In this document: piece after piece, positions 7,860 through 15,192 of the stretch
How the letters are laid out: every line of letters begins with the position of its first letter
Position numbering within the stretch: the stretch's first letter is position 1
Origin: Chloroflexota bacterium
Lineage (GTDB): Bacteria > Chloroflexota > Anaerolineae > Anaerolineales > Anaerolineaceae
Assembly (NCBI GenBank): GCA_029265085.1
Contig: JAJUJY010000076.1
Coordinates: forward strand, 1-19,788
DNA length: 19,788 bases
Direction: 5' to 3'
Translations under genes and position numbers: made by a program
Notes under the pieces: generated by a model
What the model was told of the DNA's origin: nothing
The model's input: the letters and a program-made list of their open reading frames with translations, nothing else
The model's database searches: none

Positions 7860-9851
7860 TTATCTCCTCTCGCTCAATGGGTATAGTTCATACACACCGC
7901 CAAAATCAACCGGGTCGGGTAACAGGTTCAGAAATTCATCCAAAGCCTGTAAATCAGATGGAGGGTGATGGGGATCATTCGCGGTGCGCAAAAAATCAAC
8001 CCCGGCCTTATAGACCATTATATGAGTAAATCCGTCAGCTTTCCAGTTCTCCAGGATGCGGATTGGATCTTGCTGGCGGTTAAGACTGACTTTCCAGCGG
8101 TCCAAAATTTCATCCGGGTAACAGGTGGGGGCACAATAGAATGAGCGCGGCTCATAAATAAGCTGAACTTTGCTGCCCTCGGGTAAATCTCGGACGGCCT
8201 GCATGGCTGGCTCAAACCAGCCCAGGTTACTCGCCCTGTAATCGCTTTCGGAAGTCAGCCCCAGCGCTGCCTGGGGTGCACCCATTTTCCAGCCGGCAAC
8301 GCTGATTTCTAATACGTTTAAGGCCAGCACGATCATAACCAGTGCGGCCAGAATTCGCCCAAACCGCAGCGCAGGCAGTGAAAGCCGGTTAAGTCCCCAG
8401 AAGCCGTAAGCGGCGAGCACGGCAAATGCCGGAAAGAGCGAAAAATACAGCCGTGTCTGGATCAGGTAACCGGAGAAGCGGTTGCCAACCGCCCAGACCA
8501 ACAGGCCCAACAGCCCCAGCAGAACAGCATTTTCGAAACCGCCGCGCTGTTCGGCGGTATGGTTTTTGCTTCCGACCCAGGCCAGCGCACCCAACCCCAA
8601 CAGCAGCGGTCCAATCGAGACAGAATATCCTTCTGCTCCATCCACCCCCATCACGGTGGCGCGCAGAGGCAGCAGGAAGAAATCCAGCCAGTTACCGCCG
8701 GGGGGCAGTCCCTGGTATACCGCGATGCGCAGTTCATCCATTGCCCCGGACGAGAAGAAGAACGGATAAAGCGGATTTCCGGTATTGATCAGATTTTTCA
8801 CCAACCAGGGCAGGGCAAAGACCGCTGCTGCCAGTCCAAATTGAATGAGGGCAGGCAGGTAGGCCGTTTTGCGCCGCCAGCAGTGCCAGGCTAAGGCTCC
8901 CAGGCTGACCAGGCCAAGCACACCGGCGGTGTATTTGGTGCTGAAGGCCAGCCCGGCAAAAGCTCCGGCCAGCCATAGTTGATTGCGGGAGCCTTCGTTG
9001 CGCCACAAATCGAATGCAACCAGGCATCCCAAACCAAAGAATAAACCCAACCAGTCCACATATGCCCAGGAGGTGGCAATCGCCAGGGTATATCCGCACA
9101 ATAAACTGGCAGCACCAGCCCAGGCTGCCCGCGGATTCAGGCGTTGGCGCAAATAGCCAAGTAATCCCAGGGTGGTAAAAAGGCTGAATGTCCAACCCAG
9201 GGTGGCTGCGGCGGCGCTGCCGCCCAGCGCCATTGCCCAGGTGTAGAGCATTTCGGTGGTTTGCGGGTGGCCGCTCATCACAATCCAGGGCAGGTCGCTG
9301 ATCCGGCCCAGGCGCAGATAGGCAGCCGGCAGGGTCAGGTGATAGAGCAGCGCATCAAATTTGACCGGCGGTGCCAGGGTGATGACCCAGGCAGCCAGCA
9401 AGATCAAGCCCAGCATCCAGCCAACGGCTTTGCCAAAACCGTCGGATTCTTGCCAAAAAATTTGCCAGGCTGACCATTCCCGCCACCAGTCGAGGATGGA
9501 GCGAAAAAAGACAATCCACAATGCCAGGAGGAGAACCCACAAGAGCCAGCGCGGCAACCCGGCGGTAGTACCTAAAAGCAGGACAACCAATCCCAGAATG
9601 CCCAAACCCAGTCCTGCTTGCAGCGACAGGCGGGTAAACTGGTGCAGGGTGCGCAGGCGTGCCAGGCGGCAGCCGATCCCTCCGGCGAGTGAAACCAGGA
9701 AAAAGACGGTTAGGTTTTGCCAGATTAGCCCTGCCAGCTTTACAGCCAGTTCTGGACCGAACGGCTTATGGGTGGCGTAATACATCACCAGAACTGCCAA
9801 AGGCCAGAGCAGTCCGATCAATATATAGAGTAGGGTGCGTTGTTTACTCAT
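7860..9851 (-). CDS. Multi-pass GT-C-type membrane glycosyltransferase-like protein
   Basis: A 663-aa integral membrane protein with roughly a dozen hydrophobic segments over residues 8-530 and a soluble C-terminal part of about 120 residues. The first long loop carries PPVKFDALLYHLTLP (161-175; D166 and H171) and then SGHPQTTEMLYTW (193-205), a layout seen in GT39/ArnT/PMT-like GT-C enzymes where the loop aspartate is catalytic. A second acidic site is YVDW (D266), with FSTKYTAG (303-310) after it. Such enzymes use polyprenyl-phosphate sugars at the membrane; donor and acceptor are unknown. The start follows AGGGAGGA (9853-9860). First gene of a two-gene operon with the HerA-like ATPase. Confidence 0.72.
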   Translation of the reverse strand: MSKQRTLLYILIGLLWPLAVLVMYYATHKPFGPELAVKLAGLIWQNLTVFFLVSLAGGIGCRLARLRTLHQFTRLSLQAGLGLGILGLVVLLLGTTAGLPRWLLWVLLLALWIVFFRSILDWWREWSAWQIFWQESDGFGKAVGWMLGLILLAAWVITLAPPVKFDALLYHLTLPAAYLRLGRISDLPWIVMSGHPQTTEMLYTWAMALGGSAAAATLGWTFSLFTTLGLLGYLRQRLNPRAAWAGAASLLCGYTLAIATSWAYVDWLGLFFGLGCLVAFDLWRNEGSRNQLWLAGAFAGLAFSTKYTAGVLGLVSLGALAWHCWRRKTAYLPALIQFGLAAAVFALPWLVKNLINTGNPLYPFFFSSGAMDELRIAVYQGLPPGGNWLDFFLLPLRATVMGVDGAEGYSVSIGPLLLGLGALAWVGSKNHTAEQRGGFENAVLLGLLGLLVWAVGNRFSGYLIQTRLYFSLFPAFAVLAAYGFWGLNRLSLPALRFGRILAALVMIVLALNVLEISVAGWKMGAPQAALGLTSESDYRASNLGWFEPAMQAVRDLPEGSKVQLIYEPRSFYCAPTCYPDEILDRWKVSLNRQQDPIRILENWKADGFTHIMVYKAGVDFLRTANDPHHPPSDLQALDEFLNLLPDPVDFGGVYELYPLSERR

Positions 9852-9865
9852 GTCCTCCCTGAAAT

Positions 9866-9900
9866 AAAAAGCCGATTACCTGAATTATAAGGGTAATCGG
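9866..9900 (-). promoter_or_regulatory. Attenuator-like hairpin before the GT-C gene
   Basis: Read on the minus strand: stem CCGATTACC (9892-9900) / GGTAATCGG (9872-9880) with an 11-nt loop, then C and T5 (9866-9870). It points at the GT-C start 15 nt away and no minus-strand gene lies upstream of it in this gap. It therefore looks like a leader terminator rather than the end of a gene. An antiterminator pairing was not found by eye. Confidence 0.5.
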
Positions 9901-9962
9901 TCGGGTTCGCTGTTGTGTTTGATCGTGGATTTTTGAGACGATGATTCGGGGCTGAGAATCAC

Positions 9963-9993
9963 AGTATGCCGGGGACGCCGACCCCGGCATACT
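9963..9993. repeat. Perfect 12-bp inverted repeat
   Basis: AGTATGCCGGGG (9963-9974) and CCCCGGCATACT (9982-9993) pair perfectly across a 7-nt loop. No T-tract follows on either strand, so it is not a standard terminator. It could be a REP-like genomic repeat, a protein site, or the first hairpin of the leftward leader. Confidence 0.7.
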
Positions 9994-10029
9994 ATTAAGG
10001 AGGAGAAGAAGAGAAGTCGCCCTTTGACT

Positions 10030-10035
10030 ATTATA
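10030..10035 (-). promoter_or_regulatory. Candidate -10 box for the GT-C/HerA operon
   Basis: A perfect TATAAT on the minus strand, without a recognisable -35 at 16-18 bp. It would give a leader of about 170 nt containing both hairpins before the ATG at 9851. Confidence 0.3.
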
Positions 10036-10059
10036 TTAACAGTAATCTTGTTCTAATAC

Positions 10060-10103
10060 TTGACGTGAAACCTACGCTTAACCTACGCTCGACTTACAAC
10101 TCC
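10060..10103. repeat. Four phased 11-bp repeats, possible regulator binding array
   Basis: In 11-bp steps the sequence reads TTGACGTGAAA, CCTACGCTTAA, CCTACGCTCGA, CTTACAACTCC. AACCTACGCT occurs twice exactly (10069-10078 and 10080-10089); the outer units share part of the core. A spacing of one helical turn fits tandem binding of a response-regulator-like protein on one DNA face. Confidence 0.45.
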
Positions 10104-10256
10104 CTAACACAAATCAAATTTCTGGGCAAGTTTGGGTTTTTCCTGGTCATCGGTTATTCTTATTCCGGTAGAAAGGGTGAGTTGTAGTAAACTATGAAGG
10201 TAACCTGATTGTAAGGATAGGTTTTTTCTCCGTCAATTCCCAATATTGGAGCAGCG

Positions 10257-10781
10257 ATGATAACTGAACTTGAAACCCTGGTCTGGTCGCGGGTGATGCC
10301 GCAAACACCGGTGGGGCCGCTGACGATTATGGTCTCATCCACTGGGTTGGTGCAAATTGAATTTGGAATCTTACCGGATTTGGAGCCAACGGATGAAACG
10401 ATCCAGGCAATGTTGAATACAATAGAAGCCCAGTTAAATGAATACTTTACCGGAACGAGGAAAGTGTTTGATTTGCCAATTGACTGGAGCGGTTTGACGC
10501 CCTATCAAGAAAAGGTGCTGCGGGCCTGTTACGATCTCCCTTACGGTGAGGTGAAAACCTACGGGCAATTAGCGCAAGAAACTGGTAACCCGAAAGGAGC
10601 GCGGGCGGTGGGCAGTTTTATGGCCTCTAACCCGCTGCCGCTGGTTATTCCCTGCCACCGGGTGGTGGGGTCCGATGGACATTTGCATGGTTACGGTGCT
10701 CCGGGCGGCCTGGAAACCAAAACCTGGCTGCTTGAATTGGAAGGGCGGCAGGTGATCAATCAGAAATTAAAATTTGGATAG
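10257..10781 (+). CDS. ogt: Methylated-DNA--[protein]-cysteine S-methyltransferase (Ogt/MGMT family)
   Basis: A 174-aa suicide repair protein that moves the alkyl group from O6-alkylguanine to its own cysteine. The active site IPCHRV is present with C133. The helix-turn-helix DNA-binding part is seen in LPYGEVKTYGQLAQETGNPKGARAVGSFMASNP (about 95-127), including the GEVxTYGxLA pattern and the ARAVG arginine-finger region (R116). After it come GxLxGYG and the closing KxxLLxLEG. The N-terminal domain (1-75) is short and divergent. The start ATG at 10257 follows GGAG, which lies beside the palindrome CCAATATTGG. era follows 26 bp downstream. Catalytic-domain assignment is firm; I did not separate Ogt from Ada-type paralogues beyond the lack of an Ada N-terminal domain. 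Confidence 0.9.
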   Translation: MITELETLVWSRVMPQTPVGPLTIMVSSTGLVQIEFGILPDLEPTDETIQAMLNTIEAQLNEYFTGTRKVFDLPIDWSGLTPYQEKVLRACYDLPYGEVKTYGQLAQETGNPKGARAVGSFMASNPLPLVIPCHRVVGSDGHLHGYGAPGGLETKTWLLELEGRQVINQKLKFG

Positions 10782-10807
10782 AAAGATTTATTAAAGGAGA
10801 ACCGGGC

Positions 10808-11785
10808 ATGGAAGAAAATGATGACGAGCTGTTTGAAGATGGTGAAGAATACGAAGCGTTCGATGAAAATGAGGGTGTGGAAGATTACAAAGCTGGCTAT
10901 GTAGCACTGGTTGGCCGCCCCAATGTGGGTAAGTCCACCCTCATGAATGCTTTGATGGGTCAAAAAATTGCCGCGGTTTCTCCTCGCCCGCAAACAACCC
11001 GAATTCGGCAGTTGGGCATCTTAACCAGCGATGAAGCCCAGGTGGTCTTTATGGATACCCCTGGTATGCATGAACCTGTGCATAAACTGGGTGAGTATAT
11101 GAACCAGGTGGCTGAAGATACGCTTAAGGATGCGGATGTGATTGTCTGGCTGGTGGAAGCCAACCAGGATCCCACTCCAGAAGATGTGCGTGTGGCGGAC
11201 CGTCTGCGGGCTGCCTCACCGCTGCCCCCGCTGATTTTGGCGATCAACAAAATTGACCTGGTCAGTACTGATGTGCTTGAACGGCGCAGGGATTTGTACC
11301 TGGCTTTATACCCGCAGGCTGACGTGTACTGTTTTTCCGCGGTGACACGTGCAGGCTGTGATGAACTTTTGACCCATATGGTGGAACTACTGCCAGAAGG
11401 TGTACCATTTTTCAGTGAAGACCAGGTGACTGATTTTTATGAGCGGGATATTGCTGCGGAATTGATTCGTGAAGCGGCGTTGTATCAACTGCGGGATGAA
11501 ATTCCGCATGCAATTGCGGTGCGCATGGATGAGTTTACCGAAAGAGGGGATTCTGGGGCTTATATCTTTGCCACCATCCTGGTAGAACGCGAATCTCACA
11601 AGGGGATTGTGATTGGCAAAGGGGGGGAAATGTTAAAAAAGATTGGCTCAGCTGCCCGACGAGAGATTGAATCGATGAGCGGGCGCAAAGTCTTTTTAGA
11701 GCTGCGTGTTAAGGTGAACAAAAACTGGCGCAACAGCCCGGATGCCTTGCGTTGGTTGGGTTACGTCAAAGAAAAGGAGCGCTAA
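10808..11785 (+). CDS. era: GTPase Era with acidic N-terminal extension
   Basis: A 325-aa Era, a GTPase that binds 16S rRNA and helps 30S assembly. GTPase motifs are G1 GRPNVGKS (36-43), G2 region PQTTR (61-65), G3 DTPG (83-86), G4 NKID (147-150) and G5 SA (177-178). The C-terminal KH domain has VIGKGGEMLKKIG (268-280) and the helix ARREIE. Era usually starts at its G-domain, but here about 27 residues precede it and 15 of the first 26 are Asp or Glu. That start is well supported by AAAGGAG 8 nt upstream and no better ATG downstream. It lies between the methyltransferase and the yhhN-like gene, probably in one operon. Confidence 0.95.
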   Translation: MEENDDELFEDGEEYEAFDENEGVEDYKAGYVALVGRPNVGKSTLMNALMGQKIAAVSPRPQTTRIRQLGILTSDEAQVVFMDTPGMHEPVHKLGEYMNQVAEDTLKDADVIVWLVEANQDPTPEDVRVADRLRAASPLPPLILAINKIDLVSTDVLERRRDLYLALYPQADVYCFSAVTRAGCDELLTHMVELLPEGVPFFSEDQVTDFYERDIAAELIREAALYQLRDEIPHAIAVRMDEFTERGDSGAYIFATILVERESHKGIVIGKGGEMLKKIGSAARREIESMSGRKVFLELRVKVNKNWRNSPDALRWLGYVKEKER

Positions 11786-11791
11786 TTCTTT

Positions 11792-12469
11792 ATGGGATGG
11801 GAATGGCTGGGGGCGGCTTTGGTGTTGGCGGTTGGGGACTGGATTGCTCGGGGTATGAACTGGCCGAAATTGCGCATCTTGACCAAGCCGGGGACGATGA
11901 TTGCGGTCATTGGCTGGTTTTCAGTACTGGGCGGCTGGCAGGCGGATGCTTTTTGGTTTGGGGTGGCGCTGATCTTTTCATTGATTGGCGATGTGATGTT
12001 AATGCTCCCGCCCAGTTACTTTATTTTGGGGCTGGTTGGCTTTTTTATCGCCCATGTTTTTTACCTGGTAGGTTTTAACCAGGGATTGCCTCCACTGCGT
12101 TGGGAATCGTTGGCTTTGCTGCTGCCGATCATCGTAGTCGATGCCGTTGGGTACCGCCAGCTGCGCCGCGGAGTGATCAGCAAACCGGAGACGCGCCGGC
12201 TGCGTTTGCCGGTGTTTGCTTACCTGGTCGTGATCAGTTTGATGTTGTATTCCGCGTTGTTGACCCTGCTGCGCCCGGAATGGCCGTTGAATGCGGCTTT
12301 GTTGGCTTCTGGTGGGGCAATTTTATTTTTCTTTTCCGATATGACGCTCTCGCGCAACCGCTTTATTGCACCAACGCGTTACGGAAGGGTTATCGTGATG
12401 ATAACGTATCATTTAGGGCAAATTGCGATTGTGGCAGGCGTGTTATTAAAAATCAACGCGTGGGGGTGA
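11792..12469 (+). CDS. YhhN/TMEM86 family membrane protein (lysoplasmalogenase-like)
   Basis: A 225-aa integral membrane protein with about eight hydrophobic segments. YhhN/TMEM86 features are TKPGTM (31-36), SLIGDVMLMLP (63-73) with D67, GFFIAHVFYL (83-92) with H88, FFSDMTLSRNRF (180-191) with D183, and TYHLGQ near the end (205-210). TMEM86 proteins hydrolyse the vinyl-ether bond of lysoplasmalogens; bacterial YhhN members have the same fold, and activity here is inferred only. The start lies 6 nt after era, with AAGGAG inside the era 3' end. The last codons form the left arm of the following terminator and the stop codon lies in its loop. Confidence 0.85.
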   Translation: MGWEWLGAALVLAVGDWIARGMNWPKLRILTKPGTMIAVIGWFSVLGGWQADAFWFGVALIFSLIGDVMLMLPPSYFILGLVGFFIAHVFYLVGFNQGLPPLRWESLALLLPIIVVDAVGYRQLRRGVISKPETRRLRLPVFAYLVVISLMLYSALLTLLRPEWPLNAALLASGGAILFFFSDMTLSRNRFIAPTRYGRVIVMITYHLGQIAIVAGVLLKINAWG

Positions 12470-12485
12470 CCCACGCGTTTGTTTT
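12455..12485. terminator. Bidirectional terminator overlapping the yhhN-like stop codon
   Basis: A perfect 10-bp stem AACGCGTGGG (12455-12464) / CCCACGCGTT (12470-12479) has a 5-nt loop containing part of the TGA stop (12467-12469). TGTTTT follows on the plus strand and GATTTTT on the minus strand, so it can end both the era/yhhN transcript and the convergent YitT transcript. Confidence 0.8.
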
Positions 12486-12487
12486 GG

Positions 12488-13408
12488 CTATTTGAGCAGC
12501 GGCCGAAAACCTTCGCCCAGGGCTTCGTGCGCCTGTCCAATGACCATAAAGGCTTTGGGGTCGGCTTCACGCACCAGTTCTTTGAGCTGGTTGACCTCTG
12601 AACGAGTGACAACGCAGTACAATACAGGGCGATCAGCACCCGTATAAGCGCCGGTTCCCGGTAATACGGTTACACCGCGTTCCAATACATCCATGATGCT
12701 TTTGGTCACCTGGTCAGGGAAATTGGTGATAATCATGGCGGTGCGGAATACGCTGGAACCCTCTGAGATCATTTCGGCGGCTAACCCGCTGACATAGATG
12801 ACCAGCAAACCGTACAAGGCGCGTTCCCAATCAAACGCGACACCGCCCGCCAGTACAACCAGGGTGTCGGTGATCAAGTACGCCTGCGAAATGGAAATTC
12901 CCAGGCGGTGATTGAGAATACGCCCGAGGATATCTGAGCCGCCGCTGGTGCCTTGACCTCGGTACACCAGCCCCAGGCCAATTCCCAGGGTTAAACCGCC
13001 GTACAGGCAGTCCAATACCAGGTCGTCGGTCATACCGCTGGCAGGAATAAAATAGACGAGCAAGTCGGTGAATATTGAGAATAAGGCGATGGAAAGCGCG
13101 GTCCGTTTGGCAAAACGAGCACCGCCCAGGTAGCGCCACCCCAAAACAAACAGGGGTAAATTTCCTACAAATACCATCAAACCAATCGGCCAAAGGGTGT
13201 AATGATTGACGATCTGAGCAATACCGCTGATGCCGCCGCTAACCAGTCCGGCTGGGACAAGAAAAAGGCGCATCGAAAGTGCCTGGATCAGCGCACCCAA
13301 AATAATGAACAAGTATTCCTGTAGATTTTTCCAGGAAAAATCTAACGGCCCAATCAGTGAACCGAGGATTTCCTTGAATGTACGATCTTTTGCTGGCGTT
13401 GACTGCAT
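12488..13408 (-). CDS. YitT family membrane protein (DUF161/DUF2179)
   Basis: A 306-aa protein of the YitT family. The N-terminal two thirds has about five transmembrane segments (IILGALIQALSMRLFLVPAG, the YitT GGISGIAQI motif, LYGGLTLGIGLGLVYRGQGTSGGSDILGRI and others). The C-terminal DUF2179 domain (RTAMIITNFPDQVTKSIMDVLERGVTVLPGTGAYTG) is cytoplasmic and probably ligand-sensing. Function is not settled; family members are often annotated as transporters. The start is Met at 13408, preceded by AAGGAG at a 6-nt spacing; a start at 13423 would add five residues and place that ribosome site inside the gene. It lies 74 bp after the GH13 gene on the same strand. Confidence 0.88.
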   Translation of the reverse strand: MQSTPAKDRTFKEILGSLIGPLDFSWKNLQEYLFIILGALIQALSMRLFLVPAGLVSGGISGIAQIVNHYTLWPIGLMVFVGNLPLFVLGWRYLGGARFAKRTALSIALFSIFTDLLVYFIPASGMTDDLVLDCLYGGLTLGIGLGLVYRGQGTSGGSDILGRILNHRLGISISQAYLITDTLVVLAGGVAFDWERALYGLLVIYVSGLAAEMISEGSSVFRTAMIITNFPDQVTKSIMDVLERGVTVLPGTGAYTGADRPVLYCVVTRSEVNQLKELVREADPKAFMVIGQAHEALGEGFRPLLK

Positions 13409-13424
13409 GTCTTGCTCCTTCATT

Positions 13425-13447
13425 AACTACCTGGTAATCTGGTAGTT
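13425..13447. promoter_or_regulatory. Inverted repeat upstream of the YitT gene
   Basis: AACTACC (13425-13431) and GGTAGTT (13441-13447) form a 7-bp inverted repeat with a 9-nt centre, ending about 16 bp before the YitT start. It may be an operator or a small leader hairpin near the ribosome site. No T-tract follows. Confidence 0.35.
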
Positions 13448-13482
13448 TGTGTCTAGAATAATAACTGAAAAACTTCCACGGG

Positions 13483-15192
13483 CTAGTCTTTCAGTTGATA
13501 TACCCGTGCTTCGTACGGTTTTAATTCGAATTTGCGAAAATCTTCATTGGGTTCAACAGGATAATTCGCAATCAGAATTTCTGCTTTGGACTTCTTGATT
13601 TCCTCCGGCAGAACAAATGGAACGGGTTGTATGCTGAAGTTGAGGATCACAAGAAGTTGTTGATCCGTTAAAGTTCGGGTAAAGGCGTAAATTTTTTCAT
13701 CTTCCGGCAGGAGTAAATCATAACGCCCATAAACAACGGCAGGAACCTGCTTACGAAGCTGGATCAGCTTTTGATAATAATAGAAGATTGAGTCAGGGTC
13801 GGCCAATGCCTGCTCTACATTAATGTCAGTGTAGTTAGGGTTGACCTTTAACCAGGGTGTTCCAGTCGTAAATCCGGCCTGAGGTGCGCTGTTCCACTGC
13901 ATGGGGGTACGGGCGTTGTCGCGGCCTCGGTTGTGAATCATGCGCATGATTTCAGCCGGGTCGGCGCTGCCCTCGATCACATGGGTGCGATAAAAGTTCT
14001 TGATTTCAATATCGTTATAGTCTTCAATGTGCTCAAAGGCCACATTGGTCATACCAATCTCTTCACCCTGATAGATATACGGCGTGCCTTGCAGCATGTG
14101 CACGAAGGTGCCCAACATCTTGGCAGATTGGACACGGTACTCCCCATCATTGCCAAACCGGGATACCTGGCGGGCCTGGTCGTGGTTGTTGAGGTAGTTG
14201 CTGTTCCAACCGCGGCCTTCCAGGTCAACCTGCCAACGAGAGATCAATTGTTTCAACTCGGTCAAGCGAAGCGGCCGGACGCTAAAGCGGCCGTAGGGGC
14301 TGTCCGGGTCGGTTTCCAGGTCCATATGTTCAAACTGGAAAACCATATTGAGCGGACCGGTCTTCGGATTGGTCAAAGCCGAAGCGTGTTCGGTCGTCAC
14401 TTGTGGGGTCTCGCCAACGGTGATCAAGTCGTACTTTGAGAGGACTTCTTGTTTCATCTCGGCCAAAAATTCCAGCAGTAGAGGGCCGTTCACAGACTCA
14501 TGATTGGGGAATTGGTAGTTTCCAGGTACATATTGCCCTGCGTCTGGCAGTCCAGGGACTTTGGAGATCATGTTGATCACATCCATGCGGAAACCATCCA
14601 CGCCCTTCTCAAGCCACCAGTGCATCATTTTAAAGATTTCCTGGCGCACTTTGGGATTTTCCCAATTGAGATCTGGTTGTTTTTTGGAAAACAGGTGCAG
14701 ATAGTATTCGCCGGTTGCGGCATCATATTCCCAGGCAGAGCCAAGAAAAGCAGAAGCCCAGTTGTTTGGTTCGCGCCCCTCTTTACCCGGCCGCCAGATG
14801 TAATAATCGCGGTACGGATTATCTTTTGATTTGCGGGATTCTATAAACCAGTGGTGTTCATCCGAAGAGTGGTTGACGACCAGATCCATGACCAGCTTGA
14901 TACCGCGTTGGTGCATACCTTCGATCATTTCTTCCCAGTCGGCTAACGTGCCAAACTCGGTCATGATGTCCTGGTAATCACTGATGTCGTATCCATTGTC
15001 GTCATTTGGCGATTTGTAAACGGGTGAGAGCCAGATGACATCCACCCCTAAAGTCTTGAGGTAATCCAGTTTCTGGATGATACCGCGCAGGTCGCCAATA
15101 CCATCGCCGTTGCTATCGTAGAAACTGCGCGGGTAAATCTGATAAACGACACACTCTTTCCACCATCGTTTTTCGGGCAGGGTAGGTTGCAT
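13483..15192 (-). CDS. GH13 alpha-glucosidase, oligo-1,6-glucosidase/isomaltase type
   Basis: A 569-aa cytoplasmic GH13 enzyme acting on the non-reducing end of short alpha-glucosides. The N-terminal WWKECVVYQIYPRSF and calcium-type loop DSNGDGIGD (26-34) are typical of the oligo-1,6-glucosidase/TreC subgroup. Conserved regions are DLVVNHSS (103-110), GFRMDVI with nucleophile D204 (200-206), VGET with acid/base E261 (259-262) and NNHD with D338 (335-338). Val205 directly after the nucleophile marks enzymes that cleave alpha-1,6 bonds; alpha-1,4-specific enzymes usually carry Ala or Thr there. Trehalose-6-phosphate hydrolase is an alternative. The start follows AAAGGA by 7 nt. No sugar transporter or regulator gene is adjacent; a promoter and operator-like repeat lie upstream. 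Confidence 0.93.
   Translation of the reverse strand: MQPTLPEKRWWKECVVYQIYPRSFYDSNGDGIGDLRGIIQKLDYLKTLGVDVIWLSPVYKSPNDDNGYDISDYQDIMTEFGTLADWEEMIEGMHQRGIKLVMDLVVNHSSDEHHWFIESRKSKDNPYRDYYIWRPGKEGREPNNWASAFLGSAWEYDAATGEYYLHLFSKKQPDLNWENPKVRQEIFKMMHWWLEKGVDGFRMDVINMISKVPGLPDAGQYVPGNYQFPNHESVNGPLLLEFLAEMKQEVLSKYDLITVGETPQVTTEHASALTNPKTGPLNMVFQFEHMDLETDPDSPYGRFSVRPLRLTELKQLISRWQVDLEGRGWNSNYLNNHDQARQVSRFGNDGEYRVQSAKMLGTFVHMLQGTPYIYQGEEIGMTNVAFEHIEDYNDIEIKNFYRTHVIEGSADPAEIMRMIHNRGRDNARTPMQWNSAPQAGFTTGTPWLKVNPNYTDINVEQALADPDSIFYYYQKLIQLRKQVPAVVYGRYDLLLPEDEKIYAFTRTLTDQQLLVILNFSIQPVPFVLPEEIKKSKAEILIANYPVEPNEDFRKFELKPYEARVYQLKD

Larger units (their letters stand above)
9852..10256. other. 405-bp divergent intergenic region rich in regulatory-looking structure
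   Basis: No coding region is visible on either strand between the leftward GT-C gene and the rightward methyltransferase gene. It holds, from left to right, a terminator-like hairpin reading leftward (9866-9900), a perfect 12-bp hairpin (9963-9993), a TATAAT on the minus strand (10030-10035), four 11-bp phased repeats (10060-10103), a weak rightward promoter match TTGGGT-17-TATTCT (10132-10160), and a 10-bp palindrome CCAATATTGG (10240-10249) next to the rightward start codon. Confidence 0.6.

Noticed and set aside
8426..8894. Several long plus-strand frames opposite the GT-C gene
   Set aside because: Arg/Pro/Ser-rich shadow frames produced by codon bias of the minus-strand gene; no start signals.
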